A stretch of 64,000 bases of DNA, taken from Chitinophaga fulva. Its GTDB lineage: Bacteria > Bacteroidota > Bacteroidia > Chitinophagales > Chitinophagaceae. The position numbers and the translations under genes are program-made. Shown piece after piece: positions 54,801-61,581 of this stretch. Every line of letters begins with the position of its first letter. Position 1 is the first letter of the stretch. Location: contig NZ_JABBGC010000002.1 of NCBI RefSeq assembly GCF_012927205.1, positions 930,001-994,000 of the forward strand, read 5' to 3'. The notes under the pieces are model-generated. The model was not told the DNA's origin, ran no database searches, and saw only the letters and a program-made list of their open reading frames with translations.

Positions 54801-55016
54801 TACCAGCAGTTTGCCGGAAGCACCTTTCAAGGTTAATGTAAAAATACCGTCCGGTGATGTAGCGGTACCATTTGTAGTTCCTGCTTCGCGGATGGAAACT
54901 CCTGGCAGGGCCACTCCTTTGTCGTCCTTTACTGTTCCCGAAATTTTTTGCCCCTGGGCACTGCCGTATAGGCATAGCAATCCCAGTAGCGCAATGAGCA
55001 GTAGCTTCTTGTGCAT
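51855..55016 (-). CDS. SusC/RagA-family TonB-dependent outer-membrane transporter
   Basis: 1053 residues. Signal peptide (about 1-20), carboxypeptidase-regulatory-like domain (about 25-105: ISGTVKDDKGVALPGVSIREAGTTNGTATSPDG), plug with the SusC box VVVIGYQEVKRTKSTAAVTSI and SIDILKDASAAAIYGSRGANGVIIIKTKKG, then the beta-barrel ending PTKFTLGARVEF. Unlike the receptor at 4011 it has no STN domain, so it is probably not a FecR-type transducer; AraC control is more likely. First gene of a four-gene operon. Its upstream region carries a twice-repeated pair of motifs. Confidence 0.95.
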   Translation of the reverse strand: MHKKLLLIALLGLLCLYGSAQGQKISGTVKDDKGVALPGVSIREAGTTNGTATSPDGIFTLTLKGASGKLLVSFMGFEQQSVTVGTQTNLRITLKPDAKALKDVVVIGYQEVKRTKSTAAVTSIMGKDIENLPAASVDVLLQGKLSGVNVQNFTGQPGVKTSLMVRGNTRLMSSSNFNGDEAFSNPLYVIDGIPISEDEVKSFNSTGTNFLASLNPNDIESIDILKDASAAAIYGSRGANGVIIIKTKKGTTGKARFSANAYFGLVPQPAKVSTVTGVEERRRKLNMIKNYGNYTQLDAQVPLILTDSLNPIFNNNNNWQDLFYQNGQVQNYDIGVSGANENVNYRVSMGMYDEKGVIINTGYKRYSLNSNLGFTINKKLELQTALRLSKGLRQVGKGSGLDANNQLRNVFTVNPVDMPTSLIALTDKDRDAIVNPYSRTRNDNVNNDINVNVQLMYHIRENLHWTTRGAVTYSNAKYDYASPADLSVSRTGEAMSAFTQYTKYLLTNHLTWNKTINRIHNFNLFAGQEFERRQSESLKAYGRGIPNDNIQVVLGNSKLNGGGFSDYITYAKLSYMASAHYDFKDKYLFDAFWRADASSRFGTSNKWGYFPSVSLGWLLHEESFIRDRFPVINFFKLRASYGINGDESSIGDVSRYNAYKIGDQNYNGSSDVNTYGGQVLITPDFNHITRNDVTWEQSKQFDLGTELELFQGRIRLEADWYVRNTSGQLLNVWVPETSGFRESLTNAAGVRNSGIEINLTTRNFAPSSKLQWTTSLNVSYNKNMVTKLPDGNRDMYISSDNGTVYVVGMPVNMYRMYITDGVINSRDQLLVNPYTGEVGKTKWGTLVPGYPNWRDINGDFMISDATGANDVTFYGDPNPKFTGGLTNTITYKNFTLQFLTTYTFGRTIVNSTLARKLSNGLFYGNATDFAFSSLSDVEKYHYWKYDGDQATFPALNPFMGLYAWRAGQSLFVEPGWYIRIKNVNLGYNFDRKTWRFVDNMRLSSLRVYGMMDNVAMFQKFSGIDAERVNAQGYDFGDGYPLPTKFTLGARVEF

Positions 55017-55092
55017 GATCTTTGGTTTGAGATAAAATGGAAATTGTTAGAGATAAGTCATCGGTTTACAGCCCGACTTTGTCAGGTGTATT

Positions 55093-55161
55093 ATTGTTCA
55101 CTTCATTCCAAGCTTTTTACAGGCTTTTGTTTTTTAATTGTTCACAAATGGTTTACAGGCT
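55093..55161. repeat. Repeated motif pair upstream of the second SusC gene
   Basis: ATTGTTCAC at 55093-55101 and 55137-55145, and TTTACAGGCT at 55116-55125 and 55152-55161, appear as two tandem pairs. A weaker TTTACAGCCC lies at 55065-55074. They may be paired regulator sites for the SusC/SusD operon. Confidence 0.6.
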
Positions 55162-55580
55162 AATTGTAGCCCTTTGGTTGATGCTCTGTACAATTTTTGA
55201 TTTACACGACATTGGCGGCACACGAATCCGTATTGCTGTCTGGCTCCATTATTACAGATGCTTTTACTTATCGTTGCTACTCAATTCTCTTACTTTTGCT
55301 ACCTGTTGTTCACTGTTTCAATTCTGGTTGCGCTACATGCTCTCTATTGCACAAAATATAAATCTTAACATTTCTTTTAGAGACGCTGGGTATTCATGTT
55401 GGAAAATTGACTTTTGGGTTGATTTCCAAACAAGATAATATAACGAAATATAAGTTACTAATAATTAATTGATTATGTTTTTTAAATTGTAGAATTTACA
55501 CTGCTCGACAGTCAATTTTTCATTATCCTGGTTTATATAGCATTATTAAAAAAGCTCCACACCGACAATTTCATGACAAT

Positions 55581-55626
55581 TCTAAAGCTAGATAAGCACG
55601 CGAGTGCCCGCTTATCTAGCTTTAGA
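55581..55626. terminator. 17-bp perfect inverted repeat
   Basis: Left arm 55581-55597 and right arm 55610-55626 are exact reverse complements with a 12-nt GC-rich loop, directly after the decayed outer-membrane gene on the minus strand. Confidence 0.6.
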
Positions 55627-55845
55627 AACTTACTTTTTCGCTGTCAAATCCCCAGTTGATCCCGAAGGCGGAGAATAGGCGGGGCTTGTTCAACCTGAAA
55701 TCGTGCCGAAAGCACCACTGAAATAGAGTGATTTAGTAATCCGATAGTTGATAAAAACCCACGAAGCGCTGGGACCTAAGCGCTTGTCGGTATTGATGGA
55801 GGCAAGAATGTAAACGGATGGAAAAGGTACCCGGCGGTCGATAGC
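55622..55845 (-). pseudogene. Decayed C-terminus of an outer-membrane beta-barrel protein
   Basis: Reading the minus strand, VPFPSVYILASINTDKRLG, ASWVFINYRITKSLYFSGAFGTISG and, after a one-base frameshift at about 55691, NKPRLFSAFGINWGFDSEKVSF and a stop form the end of a porin-like beta-barrel with a terminal phenylalanine. A stop lies just before the first recognisable residues. No intact N-terminal part is present upstream. Confidence 0.65.
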
Positions 55846-56357
55846 TTAGGTCTGCCGATAGCAATAAGTGTAAGCAGCAGATGTTCATGATTCTTTAAGC
55901 GCATTTGATCTGTTATGAAGAATTGATAAAGTTAGCCGTAGAATAGAACTAATTCGAACAGATAGAGCTTATCGGGGAGCGACAATCCATTATTTCGCGT
56001 TGCCATTTTGTGATGTATGTCTAATGAGCTTATATCCTTCTGAGATATTTTTTAAACCACTAAATAGAATTAATACTCTCCAATTCTTCTCAAAATCAAC
56101 AGATGATATTTATTCCTACTCGATGGGATGCCAACAGATCGAAGAGCTTGTCTCTTCCCATTTTTATCTGATGTTGCTCAAGAATTGGCTGTAGCATCTC
56201 CAACATCCGACGGGTTCCTATCCGAGGGGGTGTAAACCTTTTTTAGGACGAGACCCTTTAATGATTTTATATTTGTTACTTATATTTGACCCAGGCAAAA
56301 GCGCAGGCAGCTTTGTTTAAGTTGCCGGGTGCTGCTACCCGTATCAATATTTCCCCT

Positions 56358-57377
56358 ATGTCATTAAATTATTCAGAAGTATTTCCAGCTGATCGCAGAG
56401 CCGCGGCAACTGCGGCCCTTGAGAAAACATTCGGCAACGCTGTTATCAGTGAAGTGACCCTACTGAAAGGTGGATTGTCTTCTGCTTCTGTATATAAGGT
56501 CATTGCAGATAATCGTCCTTATGTGATAAAGCTCGATCTCCCCCACGCCAATACGGCGGCAGATCCCTTTGAGAAAGTAGCCCGGGCGGCGGAAGCAGGT
56601 ATTGCTCCCTTGCTGTGCTACAGCAATGCAGAAGCAGGTATTATCATTAGTGAGTTCGTCGAAAACAAGCCGATCAGGAGCATTTTCAGCGGCGAAGTGC
56701 TCGCCGTGAAACTGGCAGAGGCAGTGAAGAAGATACATGCCATATCTCATGCTGTACCAGGCGGCAATCTGGAAGAAACGATTGATCATATGCTGGCAGG
56801 GTTCCGTCACAATAATATTCTGTCCGGCCCTATACCGGACGAATGCCTGAAACGATATGAAAAAGTGAAGACGTTATATCCATGGCAGGACACAGACAAA
56901 GTGTTCAGTCATAATGACCTGAACCCTTCCAACATTCTGTGTGACGGAGAGGCCGTCTGGATCATTGACTGGGATACTGCCTTCGTTAATGACAGGTTCA
57001 TAGACCTGGCAGGTGTGGCAAACTTTTTCATCCATAGTCCCGAACAGGAGGCTGTATTCCTGAAGACATATTTTGGCGAAGTGAATGATTATAAAATTTC
57101 CCGCTTCTATGTGATGCGCCAGATCAGCCGGATCATTTATGCTATGATGATGATGCAACTCGCCGCTCAGGCTAAATCTGCGGACTATGCACATGACCAG
57201 CATATGGAGGGCGTGTATCTGAAGGATGTTGGTCCGCTGCTCGGCTCCGGCAAACTATCACTCGCCACCTATGAAGGACAGTTCATGTATGGCAAAGCAC
57301 TGATGAACGAGGCCTTGCAGCAGATGCGTACTGCACGGTTTGAAGAAGCCCTGCATTCATTGAGTTGTCATATATAA
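56358..57377 (+). CDS. Aminoglycoside-phosphotransferase/choline-kinase-fold small-molecule kinase
   Basis: 339 residues from ATG 56358 (MSLNYSEVF). A TTG at 56286 would give 363 residues, but the duplicated segment at 48144 and codon composition support the ATG. APH fold: GGLSSASVYKVIADNRPYVIKL (ATP-binding lobe), HNDLNPSNILCDG (catalytic loop, Asp about 186) and VWIIDWDTA (metal-binding Asp). The C-terminal extension is helical. Substrate could be an aminoglycoside, choline, a sugar or another alcohol; the resistance label should not be assumed. Converges on the DUF5689 gene with a terminator between. Confidence 0.9.
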   Translation: MSLNYSEVFPADRRAAATAALEKTFGNAVISEVTLLKGGLSSASVYKVIADNRPYVIKLDLPHANTAADPFEKVARAAEAGIAPLLCYSNAEAGIIISEFVENKPIRSIFSGEVLAVKLAEAVKKIHAISHAVPGGNLEETIDHMLAGFRHNNILSGPIPDECLKRYEKVKTLYPWQDTDKVFSHNDLNPSNILCDGEAVWIIDWDTAFVNDRFIDLAGVANFFIHSPEQEAVFLKTYFGEVNDYKISRFYVMRQISRIIYAMMMMQLAAQAKSADYAHDQHMEGVYLKDVGPLLGSGKLSLATYEGQFMYGKALMNEALQQMRTARFEEALHSLSCHI

Positions 57378-57494
57378 ATGAAACATTGGAAAAGGATTTT
57401 TCCATAACTACCCTCGTTGAGACGAAACAGGAGACACCAAAATTATCATGCTGCCCTGTTTTTCCAGGCAGCCTGTCGATGGAATTTAAAGTGA

Positions 57495-57543
57495 GCTAAA
57501 CAGAACAGCCGCAGGCAGATTCCCCACGGCTGTTCTGTTTAGC
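57495..57543. terminator. 17-bp inverted repeat terminator between convergent genes
   Basis: Left arm 57495-57511 and right arm 57527-57543 are exact reverse complements with a 15-nt loop. The right arm covers the stop of the small ORF at 57539-57673. Confidence 0.75.
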
Positions 57544-57673
57544 GCCTTAAAATCCAATCCCCTCCTGGATCCGGTTCTTCTACATCATCCAGTAGCCCTT
57601 TCCATCCTTTATAAAAATTAATTTGGTCTATATCATCGTTACCGGCAGTAGTTACCAGGTCGCTAATAACCAT
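57539..57673 (-). CDS. Possible 44-residue acidic protein overlapping the DUF5689 gene
   Basis: The ATG at 57673 overlaps the stop of the DUF5689 gene (57663) by 11 nt, suggesting translational coupling. The predicted protein (MVISDLVTTAGNDDIDQINF, then YKGWKGLLDDVEEPDPGGDW and ILRR) is acidic with a WKG and PGGDW content and no stops until the terminator arm. Small and without a recognised family; it may be an artefact, but reading frame and position favour a real gene. Confidence 0.35.
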   Translation of the reverse strand: MVISDLVTTAGNDDIDQINFYKGWKGLLDDVEEPDPGGDWILRR

Positions 57674-59075
57674 ACTCAATTTTCGTAATAACCACAGGGG
57701 CCGATGGTGGTAATGACCATGGGTCTATATCAGGGTCAACCCGGTCCGAATAATTCACGATGCTAAACTTGGGTTCTTCAAGAAACTGGTCGACCGAGGT
57801 TTTGTAAAAATAAGGGTCCATTGCCGATACCGTCTTCAATAATTCCCGCCTGGAGGGCACCCGGAATACAGCAGTGTACAGTTTGCCTGTCTCAGCATAA
57901 GCAGCCGATACGGTATCAGCCACAAAGCTGCCAACAGTGTAATTCAACGCCAGTTTAAAACTATCCGTTGCCGGGTTAAATGGATTTACTTTTATAACGT
58001 CTCCATAACTACTTTTGGTAATCAAACCGGTTACCTGGCTACCCATGAAGGTTACACGGATTTCCTTAATACCAGGCCGCGTCGTTAAACCCAATGAGCT
58101 TTTAAAGTCCCAGACATATTCCGGCTTCCTCAGTATAAGATAGCAGTAACTACTTTTAGGCGGCAGCAAACCAGCATCCGATGTAAAGGCTGGCACATTG
58201 CCTACAACATCCCCAACGGAATACCTGGACACTCCTGTTTCAAGGGTTGCACTGCCCGAGATGATATTAGGGTTCTCCCAATAAGGGCTCGGATTAGTCA
58301 TCCCATAGATATGCATTTCATCTGTTACCACACGGGTTACCCTTGAACTGATTACATCATCAGTATTCCGGATTTGTACATAGGGATTGGTGCCACGGCC
58401 TCTTAAAATGCCGGTAAAAGTACTGAGCCCTGCCGGATAGTTTGTGTTTTCGAACACCGCACCCGGTAATATCGGCGCCTGGATAACCGCGCTGCTGTCC
58501 TCTTCCCTAAAGCTCAGGACACCACTGTATTTGCCGCTACTGCCACTTAGATTTCCGTCATAAAACCGGATCATGGTACCATTCCATCTGCCGGCATTGG
58601 CAACTGCTTCCGCCACTGAAACAGATATTACTTTTATGACACCCTTCCCTATATGCTCAATACTGGAAAGAGGGATGTCTTTCAATACAACTTCTCCGTC
58701 CTGCTGTTGCAGCTTCTGCCCGGAAGCGTTGATCACCAACCAGTCACCGGGGTAAAAAGGAGATATCGAATCCAATTGCACCACGATTCCGGCAGTATCT
58801 GCTCCGTCACTTTGCAGAATAAACGTTTTCGGACCGATGTTTTTCGCTTCCCGGTCAGAAATCACCACTCCTGTTATTTGCCGCCCTTCAGCCCCATCCG
58901 GCACGCGTACCTCTGCGGCCGTACTCAGGGCTTTTAACTGGGTGATACTAATGGTTTTGGTACCGAAGGCAGCAGGACTAAGATCAGGTGCATCCGTCTT
59001 CCTACAGGCTGTTACCAACAACAGTAATACCATGACTAACGCCGGCAATTGTTTATTGTATTTTATATTGTTCAT
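57663..59075 (-). CDS. DUF5689-type lipoprotein of a TonB-receptor operon
   Basis: 470 residues from ATG 59075 (MNNIKYNKQLPALVMVLLLLVTAC; lipobox at about Cys24). DUF5689/OB-fold character in the first half: ITGVVISDREAKNIGPKTFILQSDGADTAGIVVQLDS and GDWLVINASGQKLQQQDGEVVLKDIPLSSIEHIG. The second half is beta-rich without a recognised domain. Third lipoprotein after the receptor; it is 31 bp from the preceding gene. The OB-like domain may bind carbohydrate or nucleic acid on the surface; ligand unknown. Confidence 0.8.
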   Translation of the reverse strand: MNNIKYNKQLPALVMVLLLLVTACRKTDAPDLSPAAFGTKTISITQLKALSTAAEVRVPDGAEGRQITGVVISDREAKNIGPKTFILQSDGADTAGIVVQLDSISPFYPGDWLVINASGQKLQQQDGEVVLKDIPLSSIEHIGKGVIKVISVSVAEAVANAGRWNGTMIRFYDGNLSGSSGKYSGVLSFREEDSSAVIQAPILPGAVFENTNYPAGLSTFTGILRGRGTNPYVQIRNTDDVISSRVTRVVTDEMHIYGMTNPSPYWENPNIISGSATLETGVSRYSVGDVVGNVPAFTSDAGLLPPKSSYCYLILRKPEYVWDFKSSLGLTTRPGIKEIRVTFMGSQVTGLITKSSYGDVIKVNPFNPATDSFKLALNYTVGSFVADTVSAAYAETGKLYTAVFRVPSRRELLKTVSAMDPYFYKTSVDQFLEEPKFSIVNYSDRVDPDIDPWSLPPSAPVVITKIEYGY

Positions 59076-59115
59076 GTATATCATTTTTATTAATGCGTAT
59101 CCCGCGATTGCTTCA

Positions 59116-60021
59116 TTACCATAGCTGCCTTAGGCTGCTGCGTAAATTGGCGGTCAGGCTTTTTGTACTGTAGTTAACCGTTTTATCTTCGTTCACGCTT
59201 ACCGGTATCTTAAACTGGTGTTCGTTTCTAAAACCCTGCACAGCGAGCACATAGCCATGTCCACCATTAGCCGGGATAGCAGTATTCACCAGTTCCTCTC
59301 CCGTAACTGTATCGTAGAAGCGTAATCCTAAAAGACCATTTGATGCTTCTTTGATGTTAAACAGGATCACATCCGTGGCTTGTCCGTAAGGCAGCTTTTG
59401 AGGCAGCTGATCTGTGCTCAGTCTGCCGTCCGGCAGCACCCTGCTGCAACGCAGGCGCCCTGCGTCCGCAGCCTGGTGCAGGATATAAAGTGCAACTGTA
59501 TTGGTGTCTATTTTGACGGTTTCGTTCAGTCGTATGCTGAGCAGCTGAAAAGCCGGTTCCTGGTTTTCTGCGGCGAGCGGTTTATCCGCCAGCCAAAGAA
59601 GCGTTTCCACCCCGCGGTCGGCCGAAAAGGCAGTATCCATCAGCATCCTGCAGGGCGTTATACCTTCCATCGTGATAGTAGTATCCGGCACCATATAGCT
59701 AAACCGAAATTGATGCATACCAGCGCGGATACTCGTATAGACAATACCGCGCATCGAACTGTACACCATAGGGTATTCCATTTTCTGCGGTTTGGAGCTC
59801 AGGTTTAAAAAAGGCGTGAATGCACTTCTTTTGCTTACCGGTGAATCAATAAACAACCCGATGCCTCCCATATTATATAACGCCAGTACATCAGAAGAGG
59901 AATAAAAATTTATTTTGCTGATGTCCCCTTTTTCCGGTATCGCCGGCTGTACGTCTTTATTACAGGCGAATATCCCTGTCATAACACAGCATAAAACGAG
60001 TTTATATAAACGCATTCTCAT
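59116..60021 (-). CDS. Lipoprotein of unknown family (second lipoprotein of the receptor operon)
   Basis: 301 residues, lipobox Cys20 (MTGIFAC), then a short linker. The body is beta-rich: FYSSSDVLALYNMGGIGLFIDSPVSKRSAFTPFL, MEYPMVYSSMRGIVYTSIRAGMHQFRF, ATDVILFNIKEASNGLLGLRFYDTVTGEELVNTAIPANGGHGYVLAVQGF. The latter half resembles DUF4397-like surface lipoproteins, but too weakly to name. It starts 4 bp after the preceding gene, so it is translated with it. Confidence 0.7.
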   Translation of the reverse strand: MRMRLYKLVLCCVMTGIFACNKDVQPAIPEKGDISKINFYSSSDVLALYNMGGIGLFIDSPVSKRSAFTPFLNLSSKPQKMEYPMVYSSMRGIVYTSIRAGMHQFRFSYMVPDTTITMEGITPCRMLMDTAFSADRGVETLLWLADKPLAAENQEPAFQLLSIRLNETVKIDTNTVALYILHQAADAGRLRCSRVLPDGRLSTDQLPQKLPYGQATDVILFNIKEASNGLLGLRFYDTVTGEELVNTAIPANGGHGYVLAVQGFRNEHQFKIPVSVNEDKTVNYSTKSLTANLRSSLRQLW

Positions 60022-60025
60022 GACT

Positions 60026-61564
60026 TTATTTTAAGATGGTCCTTATTATTTTTTTACGTCCATTGGCAGTGGCATACAAATGTCCTTCCTCATCATAATT
60101 CAGCAATTGATCAGAGAATATACTTGCCGGCTTACCAGGAGCATTAAATGGTTCAAAAACAAAGTTTGACAAATCTGCCTGCGGTGCATATTGATAAGTG
60201 CGGCTTTCAGCAAAATCAAAGGCCATCCATTTAGGGCCTCCCACCAACGGGGCTATATTATTATTCCCCATGCCTAGTGTCCTTCCATCCAGGTATTGGT
60301 ATAGCAGGAAGATTAATTTTTGCCCTGGCCTGGGTAAAAAGCCGAAGCCGGTTTCCGGAGTGCTATTATTCCCTATGTAACTATTGAAGTTAATTTTAAT
60401 GCCATTAAAGCTACCAGTATAACTATTGGGCAAAACACCCCATGCCTCTGCCTGTATTTTCAGGGTTTTGATCACTACCCTACTTTGCAGATCGTATACG
60501 GTCAACTTGTTACTACCCGGCAGATACATCACGGATTCATCGGGCAATATAAGGGGTAACTTCAGTACAGAGGGGTTATCGGGATCGGTGATATCTACCC
60601 CGGGCAAACCCTCCGGTGACACGGCTGTCCGGAATTGATAGCTGATCATACCATCTGTAACGTTATATTTCGCAACAGCACTATAATCCTTCTCCTGTCC
60701 CCACTGCATTCCGGGTGTTACAAGAAAAACATTTCCTTTGCTATCAGGATAAACAGCTTTAACTTTCACGTTCACCTGCCCGATTCCGCCTGTGTAAGGG
60801 GCGGTGTAGGTTTTAGTATGATTTAACACCTTAATTTTTTTAGTCCCCAGGTCGAGCTCCACAAAGGCGTAGGTGGTATCTGCCTGTGCAGATATCCAGG
60901 CTTTGGTACCCTGCGGATTGACACCGCCGGCAATAAATGTTTGAATATTATAAACGCCTCCGGTTAGTTGTTCCCGGGTCAACAGCGTCTCAATGGTACC
61001 GTCTTTTCTGACGTGTTGCAGGTTGCCGGTAGTATATTCATAAAAGTACAGATCTCCTTTTCCGTTGATACAGTTCAGGAATATATTGTAAGGACTGGTG
61101 ATGTCAGCATGTGCTGTAAGTGCCAGGCTTTTCTTAAAACTACCCTCTCCATATTGGCCAAAGATATTAATGCTGGCGGCGTTGATGGTACGCCCCCCGG
61201 AAGTAATGGTTACCGGTATCTCAGCGCCGGAGCCCATGTTACCGGTTATCAACACCTTCACCCAATCCATGAAAATCGTAGCAGTATCTCCGGTAAAAGG
61301 CCTGAAATGAAGGCTATCAGCCGCTACAATAACAGCATCTTCATTACCGATCCGTATCTTAAGACCATTGTTGGGCTGCAGCCTGCCGGTGATCTTCATG
61401 GTATCACCAACGGTATAGCTGGTACGATAGCTATACCCTGTTTGGTAACTCACCTGCGGCAGTGCGTCCAGCGTGTTTTTAAAATTATCAGCCTTATAAC
61501 AGGAGCTAAATAGGCAACTGCCCAACAGCAGGACTGTCAACTGATGTATGATGTTATATTTCAT
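60026..61564 (-). CDS. IPT/TIG plus beta-propeller-like lipoprotein
   Basis: 512 residues, lipobox Cys22 (LFSSC). Residues about 45-135 look like an IPT/TIG-type immunoglobulin-like domain (SYTVGDTMKITGRLQPNNGLKIRIGNEDAVIVAAD; AEIPVTITSGGRTINAASINIFG). From about 140 onward repeated blades of NHL/propeller type occur (GKGDLYFYEYTTGNLQHVRKDGTIETLL; DSKGNVFLVTPGMQWG; NYDEEGHLYATANGRKKIIRTILK). Exported SusE-like or receptor-associated binding protein is likely. It begins 17 bp after the receptor stop. Confidence 0.8.
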   Translation of the reverse strand: MKYNIIHQLTVLLLGSCLFSSCYKADNFKNTLDALPQVSYQTGYSYRTSYTVGDTMKITGRLQPNNGLKIRIGNEDAVIVAADSLHFRPFTGDTATIFMDWVKVLITGNMGSGAEIPVTITSGGRTINAASINIFGQYGEGSFKKSLALTAHADITSPYNIFLNCINGKGDLYFYEYTTGNLQHVRKDGTIETLLTREQLTGGVYNIQTFIAGGVNPQGTKAWISAQADTTYAFVELDLGTKKIKVLNHTKTYTAPYTGGIGQVNVKVKAVYPDSKGNVFLVTPGMQWGQEKDYSAVAKYNVTDGMISYQFRTAVSPEGLPGVDITDPDNPSVLKLPLILPDESVMYLPGSNKLTVYDLQSRVVIKTLKIQAEAWGVLPNSYTGSFNGIKINFNSYIGNNSTPETGFGFLPRPGQKLIFLLYQYLDGRTLGMGNNNIAPLVGGPKWMAFDFAESRTYQYAPQADLSNFVFEPFNAPGKPASIFSDQLLNYDEEGHLYATANGRKKIIRTILK

Positions 61565-61581
61565 CTGAATGGAATTGAATG

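Larger units (their letters stand above)
55017..56357. other. 1.34-kb region without intact genes
   Basis: Holds the SusC upstream repeats (55093-55161), a 17-bp hairpin (55581-55626), a decayed outer-membrane protein (55622-55845) and, to about 56330, sequence with short disrupted frames that I cannot assign. The last 27 bp (56331-56357) belong to the segment duplicated at 48144. No RNA gene was recognised. Confidence 0.5.

Noticed and set aside
55037..55438. 133-codon plus-strand frame just upstream of the second SusC gene
   Set aside because: Hydrophobic but unlike any family, begins in the SusC leader and overlaps the repeated motif pair.
55560..56285. Possible structured RNA or rRNA fragment
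   Set aside because: It looked RNA-like at first, but the minus strand decodes into a beta-barrel C-terminus and the rest has no recognisable RNA motifs.
56358..57377. Calling the phosphotransferase an aminoglycoside resistance gene
   Set aside because: Only the shared kinase fold is visible; no mobile element or specific APH subgroup motif supports resistance.
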